Below are positions 57,667-64,000 of a stretch of DNA of 64,000 nucleotides, in pieces. The DNA lies in assembly GCA_965208965.1 (NCBI GenBank), contig OZ242384.1:434001-498000 (forward strand). Direction: 5' to 3'. The notes beneath the pieces are model-generated. The model had not been told where the DNA came from. It searched no databases and saw only the letters and a program-made list of their open reading frames with translations. This stretch comes from Bin5 sp965208965. Lineage in GTDB: Bacteria > Chloroflexota > Anaerolineae > Caldilineales > Caldilineaceae. Position 1 is the stretch's first letter; every line of letters begins with the position of its first letter. The position numbers were made by a program, and so were the translations under genes.

Positions 57667-58023
57667 CTAATCCCCTCGCAGCCCGCGCAGCTCTGCCTCA
57701 AGTTCGCGAATCCTGGAAGTATTGGCGTGATGCCTGCCTCTGCCAAGATAGTTCGCGACGACATTGGCCAGGATCGCGATAATCATTGTCACGATCAGGT
57801 AGTTGTCAAGCCGCGTGCGCTGGTCGCGATTTCTCGTGAGGCCAGAGGCTATCGAGTCGTCCTCAAGGACGCCTTCTGCAGTGAGCTCCTCAAGTGCGTG
57901 GATGGCGTCGGCCGTTCTGATCAAGCGCCCTGAAGCCCCGGTAACAATTTGGAAAAGGGAAAACAACAATGCAACGATGGTAATGACATTGAATAATACA
58001 GGTTGGAGCAGTTCGTCTTTCAC
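57667..58023 (-). CDS. Small membrane protein, tandem paralogue A
   Basis: 118 residues from a GTG with a strong AAGGAGG. Layout as in paralogue B: spans at about 8-28 and 73-92, then GRGR, ANT and the helix RIRELEAELRGLRGD. The C-terminal third is nearly the same in both, while the middle loops differ (here ALEELTAEGVLEDDSI). First gene of the pair, behind a promoter and a perfect palindrome. Function unknown; membrane signalling or scaffold roles are only guesses. Confidence 0.75.
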   Translation of the reverse strand: MKDELLQPVLFNVITIVALLFSLFQIVTGASGRLIRTADAIHALEELTAEGVLEDDSIASGLTRNRDQRTRLDNYLIVTMIIAILANVVANYLGRGRHHANTSRIRELEAELRGLRGD

Positions 58024-58066
58024 TCTTGAACCTCCTTGTCAGGTTGTTTTTGCCTTTATGGTCATT

Positions 58067-58080
58067 CCCTGAATTCAGGG
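58067..58080. promoter_or_regulatory. Perfect 14-bp palindrome upstream of the tandem membrane genes
   Basis: CCCTGAATTCAGGG, between the -10 and the ribosome site of paralogue A, about where transcription would begin. A likely repressor site. Confidence 0.5.
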
Positions 58081-58092
58081 CTATAGAAGGAC

Positions 58093-58101
58093 ATTGTATC
58101 A
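58093..58101 (-). promoter_or_regulatory. Extended -10 promoter of the tandem membrane genes
   Basis: Minus strand TGATACAAT, 69 bases before the GTG start. No good -35. Confidence 0.5.
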
Positions 58102-58258
58102 CCAGGGTATGTCAGCGTGTCCAGCGGCGAAATGTTTGCATTGGGTCAAATCCGTTCGCAGGTTTTCCCCAGACATTTCAGGTGCAATCTCCCCTTATTT
58201 TCACTTCAACTTTTGTAAGAGACGACGTCCGTCCAAGAGTGTCGAGCGAGGCATGCCG

Positions 58259-58858
58259 CTAACTCTCCAGCAGGACCTGCAGCAACTCTTTTGCCTGCCT
58301 TGACGCCCGGCCCCGATGGCTGATTTCGTTCTTGACCGAAGTTGGCAGCTCTGCCAGTGTCCGCCCGTGGCCCGGGAGGAAGAAGACGGGATCGTATCCA
58401 AAACCATGTGACCCGCGCGGAGAGTTGGTGATAGTTCCCTCCAGTGTACCTGTGCAGGTTGCGGGCGCGACCGCCGGCCGCGCGATGGCAACCACACATT
58501 GGAAGCGGGCGGTCCATGGGCGGGGAAAGGAACGCAGCTCCCTCAGAAGCTTCTCGTTTCTGTCCTGGTCGGTTGCACGGGGGCCGGCATAGCGGGCGGA
58601 ATGCACGCCCGGAGCTCCATGCAGGGCATCTACTTCCAGGCCGCTGTCGTCGGCCCATGTCCACAGGCCGGTCAGGCTGGCGTAGTACCGGGCCTTAAGT
58701 ACGGCATTGCCGGCAAATGTGTTCTCGGTCTCTGCAACCTCGTCCCGGACGCCGATTTCATCAAGAAAGGTGAGGGCCAGCGGCAGGTCTTGCAAGAGCT
58801 TGCTGTACTCCAGGAGTTTTCCCCGATTGTGTGTCGCAACCAACAGCCTCCGGACCAT
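58259..58858 (-). CDS. rdgB: XTP/dITP pyrophosphatase
   Basis: 199 residues from the ATG with GGAGG ahead. RdgB/HAM1 enzymes hydrolyse ITP, dITP and XTP to keep wrong purines out of nucleic acids. Seen: LLVATHNRGKLLEY, TFAGNAVLKA, WADDSGLEVDAL, GVHSARYAG and SHGFGYDPVFFLPG. Divergent from the PRPP synthetase gene, both nucleotide-metabolism functions. Confidence 0.95.
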   Translation of the reverse strand: MVRRLLVATHNRGKLLEYSKLLQDLPLALTFLDEIGVRDEVAETENTFAGNAVLKARYYASLTGLWTWADDSGLEVDALHGAPGVHSARYAGPRATDQDRNEKLLRELRSFPRPWTARFQCVVAIARPAVAPATCTGTLEGTITNSPRGSHGFGYDPVFFLPGHGRTLAELPTSVKNEISHRGRASRQAKELLQVLLES

Positions 58859-58979
58859 GTCATTGCCCTCCAATAATCGCGAGCTTCCCATCTGATCTGT
58901 TGTCCGACAGCCATGCCGTCTTTCACACAGTCACATATAACACAACGAAGCCAGATTGGTTAAAGGAGCCCCCCGTCTC

Positions 58980-59008
58980 TTGCCATTTCGAGGGTTAGGG
59001 GCTATCAT
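58980..59008 (+). promoter_or_regulatory. Promoter of the PRPP synthetase gene
   Basis: TTGCCA, 17 bases, TATCAT. It lies downstream of an open upstream ATG (58956), so the true start must be later, which supports the TTG at 59073. Confidence 0.65.
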
Positions 59009-59072
59009 ACTCGCCGTCGGCGGAGGTACCTTCAAGCGCCCCCTTAGCACACCTGAACAGGAGAGAACGGCT

Positions 59073-60023
59073 TTGTCGTATCACCCGTTACGCATCTTCA
59101 GCGGCTCTGCTCACAAGGAGCTGGCCTTGGAGATTGCCGAAACTCTCGGGGTGGAACTCGGTCAATCCACGACTCGCCGACTGCCCGACAGCGAAATACA
59201 CGTAATGATCGATGAGGTCGTGCGCGACCAGGATATTTTTCTGGTCCAGTCCTGCTGCCAGCCGGTGAATGATCATGTCATGGAGTTGATGCTGTATCTG
59301 GACGCATTCCGGAGGGCGAGCGCCCACAGTGTCAGCGTGGTGGTGCCCTATTTTCCTTATGCCCGTCAAGAGCGGATGGCGCATGGCCGTGAGTCGGTCA
59401 GCGCCCGGGTTATCGCCAATATGCTGGAGATGATGGGAGCGGATCGCGTAATATTTGTAGATATCCATGCCAGGGCGATCCAGGGCTTTTTCAATATCCC
59501 CGTGGACCCGCTTTCAGCACTGCCGATCCTAGCGGACTATTTTCGGCAGCCGGAGTGGGAAAATGCGGCCGTTGTGAGTCCGGACGTGGGCCGGGCCAGC
59601 TTGGCGGGCCGCTATGCGCAGCTGCTCAATCTGCCGTTGGTGGTGATGCACAAACGGCGCACGAGCGTCAGCGTTACTGAGACGACGCACGTTGTTGGCG
59701 AAATCGCCGGTATCCGCCCGATCATTATCGACGATATCATGGCCGGCGGCAGCGTTCTCAGACAGATAGACGCCCTGTACGAAGCCGGAGCCGAGGGGGC
59801 TGCCGCCTTCGCGGTTACACACCCGGTATTGCTGCCCTCCGCGTTGGAGCATCTTCAGTCCGACGATCGCATCGCCAAGCTGATCGTTTCCAACACACTT
59901 CCCGTTCCCCAGGAAAAACGATCTGACAAGGTGGTCGTACTGTCGATTGCGCCAATGCTGGCCGATATCATCAATCGGATCCACCAGGGTCGAAGTATTT
60001 CAAAGAAGCTGATACTCATGTAG
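59073..60023 (+). CDS. prs: Ribose-phosphate pyrophosphokinase, altered PRPP loop
   Basis: 316 residues from a TTG with AGGAG ahead, the standard length. It makes PRPP from ribose 5-phosphate and ATP. Seen: IFSGSAHKELALEI, RRLPDSEIHV, PYFPYARQER, VDIHARAIQGFF and SPDVGRASLAGRYA, then MHKRR. The PRPP-binding loop, normally DDxxDTGGT, reads DDIMAGGSV (220-228), one residue shorter and without the Asp-Thr. Activity may be changed or it may be a regulator-like paralogue. Confidence 0.88.
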   Translation: MSYHPLRIFSGSAHKELALEIAETLGVELGQSTTRRLPDSEIHVMIDEVVRDQDIFLVQSCCQPVNDHVMELMLYLDAFRRASAHSVSVVVPYFPYARQERMAHGRESVSARVIANMLEMMGADRVIFVDIHARAIQGFFNIPVDPLSALPILADYFRQPEWENAAVVSPDVGRASLAGRYAQLLNLPLVVMHKRRTSVSVTETTHVVGEIAGIRPIIIDDIMAGGSVLRQIDALYEAGAEGAAAFAVTHPVLLPSALEHLQSDDRIAKLIVSNTLPVPQEKRSDKVVVLSIAPMLADIINRIHQGRSISKKLILM

Positions 60024-60211
60024 CAAGGCCTGTCCAGGATCGGCCGCATGTCTGACCAATTTGGCGCGGAGTGGCCGGAATGACTCTAGAACGGCAGACC
60101 AACGAAGGTCAACGTCTGGAGAATCGCTGGGAACGCACGTCAGGCCAGACTAACATCACAGACTAGGGGTACCGTACCAGTCAGGGAAAACGGATACCCG
60201 GAGGACCGTAC

Positions 60212-61402
60212 ATGGAGACACTTCAACGTTCCTGGATTGACAGGTCTGATGAAGAAGATAGCGAAACCTATGGGGACGACGCGAGTTTCGATCCCGACAT
60301 AGTCGAAGACGAAGATATCTATGTAGCATCATACTCGCAGTTGATGTGGTGGCGATTTCGCAAGCACCGGATGGCCGTACTCTCCGGATTTCTGGTCATC
60401 ATCCTGTATGGGATCGCGGCTTTCGCCGAATTCGTGGCCCCGTACGACCCGGAGCAGTCCTTTGTAAAGTATAAGTTTGTGCCGCCCATGAAGATCCGGA
60501 TCATAGACGCGGAAGGGAATCTTCGCAGGCCGTTTGTCTACAAGATTATCAGGGAGAGGGATCCCGAGACCTTGCGCAACATATACAAAGAAGACGAGAC
60601 AACGGTTCATCCGATTCGCTTTTTTGTGCGCGGAACCGAATACGAGATGTGGGGCAACTTTCCTTCGACCTGGCATCTCTACGGGCTGGACGTCCCCCAT
60701 GAGGAACAGGGTATCTTCCTGATGGGTGCTGACCGGCTGGGGCGGGACCTGTTCTCCCGGCTGTGTTACGGCGCGCGTATCTCGCTGACCATTGGTCTGG
60801 TAAGTGTTGTCATCAGTCTGGTTATCGGTATTCTGCTTGGAGGCATTTCCGGCTTCTATGGTGGGGCAATCGACAATGCCATTCAACGGCTGATCGAGTT
60901 CATCCGCTCGATTCCGGAGATTCCGCTGATCATGGCGCTGGCTGCGGCTCTGCCTGCCGACTGGCCGGTGGTGCGCTTATACTTCGGCGTGACGATACTT
61001 CTTTCGTTCGTAGGCTGGACGGGGCTGGCCCGGGTTGTGCGCGGGCGTTTTCTGAGCATGAGAGAAGAGGACTTTGTTATGGCGGCCCGCTTCTGCGGTT
61101 CGAGCGAGATGCGCATTATACTGCGTCACATGGTTCCCTCGTTCCTCAGCCACATTATCGCGTCCTTGACATTGGCGATTCCGGGCATTATTCTGTCGGA
61201 AACGGGTCTTAGTTTCATTGGTCTGGGCCTGCGCGCGCCGGCTATCAGTTGGGGCGTACTGCTGCAAGAGGCCCAGAATCTACGTTCCGTCGCCCTCGCG
61301 CCTTGGGTCTTGACCCCTGGCCTGGCGGTGGTTCTGGCTGTACTGGCTTTCAATTTTCTCGGCGACGGCATTCGCGACGCCGCCGACCCATATGCCAAGT
61401 AG
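60212..61402 (+). CDS. Oligopeptide/dipeptide-type ABC permease, OppC/DppC
   Basis: 396 residues, about 100 more than usual. An acidic N terminus leads to a first span (about 55-75), then a large outer insert (about 80-170) before MGADRLGRDLFSRLCYGARISL, the normal DppC sequence. The EAA loop is EEDFVMAARFCGSSEMRIILRHMVP. Start follows GGAGG. The OppB-type partner and the binding protein are not in this window. Confidence 0.92.
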   Translation: METLQRSWIDRSDEEDSETYGDDASFDPDIVEDEDIYVASYSQLMWWRFRKHRMAVLSGFLVIILYGIAAFAEFVAPYDPEQSFVKYKFVPPMKIRIIDAEGNLRRPFVYKIIRERDPETLRNIYKEDETTVHPIRFFVRGTEYEMWGNFPSTWHLYGLDVPHEEQGIFLMGADRLGRDLFSRLCYGARISLTIGLVSVVISLVIGILLGGISGFYGGAIDNAIQRLIEFIRSIPEIPLIMALAAALPADWPVVRLYFGVTILLSFVGWTGLARVVRGRFLSMREEDFVMAARFCGSSEMRIILRHMVPSFLSHIIASLTLAIPGIILSETGLSFIGLGLRAPAISWGVLLQEAQNLRSVALAPWVLTPGLAVVLAVLAFNFLGDGIRDAADPYAK

Positions 61403-61519
61403 CTGTTAGAGCAGATCTTGTTCCATTTGGAAGCAAGAAGGCTATGGCAAACGGTTGGATGTCGAAGAGTTCGGAACTGAATGGCAACTGCTCGTACATG
61501 AAGAGAACGGATTTCACTC

Positions 61520-62602
61520 ATGACAATTTCGTCTTCGCAAATCGACAGTGTGACGGCCAGCGGTGAATCCGCCGAGTCCAAAGAGATGCTCCTGGAAGTA
61601 AAGGGGCTGAAGACGCACTTTTTCCTTGCGCAGGGGATTGTGCGGGCGTTGGAGGGGGTTGATTTTACCGTGCGTCGCGGTCAGACGGTGGGTTTGGTCG
61701 GTGAAAGCGGCTGCGGCAAATCTATCACGGCCCGCTCGATCATGGCGATTGTGCCTTCCCCGGGACGGGTGGTTGAGGGGGAAGTCCTCTTCCACTTGCA
61801 AAATCAGGAGAACGGCAGCGTCACCGATCAGGTCATTGATATGACCAAGATCGATGCCATGGGCACGCAGGCGCGTTCGATCCGCGGCGGCGAGATTTCA
61901 ATGGTCTTTCAGGAGCCGATGACTTCGCTCAGCCCTGTTCATACGATTGGGAATCAGATCATTGAGGCGATCCTCCTGCACCAGGATGTCGACAAGGAAG
62001 AGGCCCGCGCGCAGGCGATCGACGTGCTGAACAGAGTGGGCATGCCGCAGCCGGAGCGCACAATAGACCGCTATCCCCATCAGTTGAGCGGCGGCATGCG
62101 GCAGCGCGCCATGATTGCGATGGCGCTCTCCTGCCGGCCCAGTTTGCTCATCGCCGATGAGCCGACAACGGCCCTGGACGTGACCACTCAGGCCCAGATT
62201 TTGACACTGATGCGCGAGTTGCAGGATGAGCTGGGCATGGCGATCATCTTTATCACGCACGACTTGGGCGTGATCGCTCAGATGGTCGACTATGTGGTGG
62301 TCATGTATCTGGGCGAAGTGGTGGAGATGGCCGACGTCGATACCATCTTCTATGATCCCAAGCATCCTTACACACAGGCCCTGCTGCGCTCGATTCCTCT
62401 GTTGGGACGCAAGTCGGCCCAGGGAATTACCAGTCAGTTGACTGCGATTCGCGGCTCGGTCCCGGATCCTTACTCGATCCCGGAAGGATGTCCGTTCCAC
62501 CCGCGCTGCCGCAAAGCGATTGCCGGCGTGTGCGATACCCGCAACCCGCCTCTGCTGGAGCTGGAGGGCGGCCACAAGGTCCGCTGCGTATTGTACGAAT
62601 AG
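61520..62602 (+). CDS. Oligopeptide/dipeptide-type ABC ATPase, OppD/DppD
   Basis: 360 residues. Walker A GESGCGKS (about 61-68), signature LSGGMRQR (near 190), Walker B LLIADEPTTALD, and the C-terminal oligopeptide domain with a Cys-rich end: GCPFHPRCRKAIAGVC and VRCVLYE, as in iron-sulfur-binding OppD/DppD. It powers the OppC-type permease upstream. An OppF-type second ATPase does not follow. Confidence 0.94.
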   Translation: MTISSSQIDSVTASGESAESKEMLLEVKGLKTHFFLAQGIVRALEGVDFTVRRGQTVGLVGESGCGKSITARSIMAIVPSPGRVVEGEVLFHLQNQENGSVTDQVIDMTKIDAMGTQARSIRGGEISMVFQEPMTSLSPVHTIGNQIIEAILLHQDVDKEEARAQAIDVLNRVGMPQPERTIDRYPHQLSGGMRQRAMIAMALSCRPSLLIADEPTTALDVTTQAQILTLMRELQDELGMAIIFITHDLGVIAQMVDYVVVMYLGEVVEMADVDTIFYDPKHPYTQALLRSIPLLGRKSAQGITSQLTAIRGSVPDPYSIPEGCPFHPRCRKAIAGVCDTRNPPLLELEGGHKVRCVLYE

Positions 62603-62638
62603 CGGACTCAACCCGTTTCTACGCTGGAATTTTCGTCG

Positions 62639-62662
62639 GAGGTCGCGTATCGCGGCCTCTTT
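62639..62662 (+). terminator. Hairpin after the OppD-type gene
   Basis: GAGGTCGCG-tat-CGCGGCCTC (9 pairs, one G-T) with only three T after it. Weak terminator or attenuator. Confidence 0.4.
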
Positions 62663-62711
62663 GCATTGTAGCTAGTCCAACCAAGAAAAAACCAATCGGA
62701 GTAAACGATCT

Positions 62712-64000
62712 ATGAGCACAGAGATGGACGCTCAGCCGGCCGGGGAATCGAAAGAAGCGGAGGCTGAGGGCCCGATGTCTTTGACGCCGGTCTGGCAGGA
62801 ATCCGCCCTACAGGCCGGCTTTGTACATGACTGGCTGGTGGCAGGGCCGCTGGCAGCGCCGGTTGCGGAGGTCGAAGGTTATACGGGTCCCGACTATAAG
62901 AAACAGATCGTCGCTGATGTCAGGGCCGCGGCAGCAGCAGGCGGAAGTGATCCGGAGGGCGCGATCCCCGCATCCTCGGAGGTATTCGCCGGCGCCCTGG
63001 AGAGACGCAATATTGTCCCTGACCGCGACGAGACCAGGTGGCGCGTCATCCGCTGTCTTGACGACCACTTCGTAGACCTGTCCACATTTCACCATACGCC
63101 ACACTATCTGCAGGCCTGGGCCTTCTGTGTGCTGGACGTTCCCGCCGCCTGTGAAGTTACGTTTTCCCTGACGACAAACGGCCCGGCGGACATCTGGGTC
63201 AACGAAGAACATTGTCACCGCGTGGAGCACTTTCATCACCAGCTGCCCTATACCGACTCCTTTCCGGCGAAGCTGAAGGAGGGGCGCAACGAAGTCGGCG
63301 TCTGTTTCGAGGCGGTAGCGTTGCGAGAGTGTCCGTACGTGATGGCCCTGCAGTTGACAGACCAAGAGGACGGGGGCAGCAGATCACTCGACAACATCCG
63401 TGTGCTGTTGCCGACGTCGGTGCGGCCGGCAAGCAGGAGGCAGACGCTGGAGTCGATCTTCGACCAGGCCTACCTGGACAGAGATGTGTACAGCCGCCAT
63501 GCAAAGGTGACTGTGCAGTGGGCTGACGGGCAAGAGGTTACTGACGACTTTGCGCTGCGGTTGATGCGCAAGGGCGGGCGCATCTACAGCGAACACCACA
63601 CGAAGGGCGAAACGAGGGAAGAGGTGGTGCTGGGCACCGCGTTCCAGTTTCCGCAGGACGACTACGAAGTCTTTCTCTTTCCCAATCCCGAGCACTATTA
63701 TGTCAATGACCTGCGCGTTGAACGCCGACTGGACATTCATATCGTCGGCAACAATGAGTATTCCACTGAACGCTACGGCACCTATCCACAACGGCGGCGG
63801 GAGGCCCTGCTCAATGCCGCGCGCCGCGGCGCGGAGGGCAGCGTCTTTGCCGAGATCGCGGCGATGGAGCTGGGCATGTGGGACAATCTCAACGAGCAGG
63901 TCATTCTTGACTGCATTGCTTCGATAAACGAGCGGGCAGATTGCAGCGATTTTGACCTGGTCGGTCTGCTGGGTATGGCGGGACGCTACATTGAGGAGCC
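62712..64000 (+). CDS. Large protein of unknown function, cut by the window end
   Basis: 429 residues are present and the frame is still open at the last base. No signal peptide; acidic start, then VHDWLVAGPLAAP, a beta-rich part with TTNGPADIWVNEEHCHRVEHFHH, then LKEGRNEVGVCFEAV. This pattern, a jelly-roll-like domain with an inserted ligand loop, occurs in glycan-related proteins of this kind of genome, but I do not recognise the family. Start ATG follows CGGAG. It could be the substrate-linked enzyme of the adjacent transporter. Confidence 0.7.
   Translation, partial: MSTEMDAQPAGESKEAEAEGPMSLTPVWQESALQAGFVHDWLVAGPLAAPVAEVEGYTGPDYKKQIVADVRAAAAAGGSDPEGAIPASSEVFAGALERRNIVPDRDETRWRVIRCLDDHFVDLSTFHHTPHYLQAWAFCVLDVPAACEVTFSLTTNGPADIWVNEEHCHRVEHFHHQLPYTDSFPAKLKEGRNEVGVCFEAVALRECPYVMALQLTDQEDGGSRSLDNIRVLLPTSVRPASRRQTLESIFDQAYLDRDVYSRHAKVTVQWADGQEVTDDFALRLMRKGGRIYSEHHTKGETREEVVLGTAFQFPQDDYEVFLFPNPEHYYVNDLRVERRLDIHIVGNNEYSTERYGTYPQRRREALLNAARRGAEGSVFAEIAAMELGMWDNLNEQVILDCIASINERADCSDFDLVGLLGMAGRYIEE

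Noticed and set aside
58956..59072. Upstream ATG giving a 355-residue PRPP synthetase
   Set aside because: It lies before the promoter at 58980-59008, and the TTG at 59073 gives the standard length with a good ribosome site.

Overview
The window is a chromosomal segment of a free-living or host-associated bacterium with GC in the high fifties. The mix of genes suggests a Chloroflexota member, perhaps of the Caldilineales type: Tat-exported ABC lipoproteins with an Ala/Pro-rich linker, a glutaredoxin-thioredoxin reductase fusion, many sulfatases, phytanoyl-CoA dioxygenases and Gfo/Idh/MocA enzymes, and giant FtsX permeases. This placement is inference from gene content; no rRNA is present to confirm it. 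Only one RNA gene was found, tRNA-Pro(GGG). I saw no CRISPR array, insertion sequence or prophage.

Layout. 1-9.3 kb: end of a possible sugar isomerase, an OsmC-like protein, a GalU-like nucleotidyltransferase next to a 1119-residue sugar kinase-pyrophosphorylase fusion, a fatty acid desaturase, and clpB. 9.6-13.3 kb: a three-gene copper operon (His-rich exported protein, CopC, CopC-CopD). 13.6-15.5 kb: a surface protein with fibronectin III and leucine-rich repeats. 15.9-19.8 kb: tRNA-Pro, fmt, a Tic20/DUF4870-like membrane protein, and an NfeD-paraslipin pair. 19.9-27.7 kb: a large FtsX permease, a GH4 glycosidase, a ferrochelatase with a lower GC, a PhyH dioxygenase and the Grx-TrxR fusion.

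28.0-35.8 kb: a RelE/XRE toxin-antitoxin pair whose toxin has an early amber codon, then a glycan region (GH43-like propeller, rhamnogalacturonan-lyase-like protein, sulfatase), a LOG-family protein, a HEAT/zinc protein, and mazEF. 36.3-57.1 kb: a long co-directional catabolic region with a cyclase-type hydrolase, a sugar ABC importer without its ATPase, a second giant FtsX permease, two TIM-barrel sugar isomerases, a Gfo/Idh/MocA dehydrogenase, an SDR, an adenosine-deaminase-family hydrolase, an ABM monooxygenase, two gamma-glutamyltransferases, a second sulfatase, a second PhyH enzyme, an enolase-superfamily dehydratase and an RraA-family protein. Together these look like import and breakdown of sulfated or acidic sugars and conjugated small molecules from a polysaccharide-rich setting. 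57.2-64 kb: tandem 118-residue membrane proteins, rdgB, a PRPP synthetase with an altered PRPP loop, an incomplete oligopeptide-type ABC transporter (OppC and OppD only) and the start of a large unknown protein.

Several promoters can be read by eye. Many carry an extended -10 of the form TGnTAnnnT, often TGCTAnAAT. The most unusual items are the kinase-pyrophosphorylase fusion with degenerate loops, the amber-interrupted toxin, the duplicated small membrane proteins behind a perfect 14-bp palindrome, and the His-tailed copper operon.
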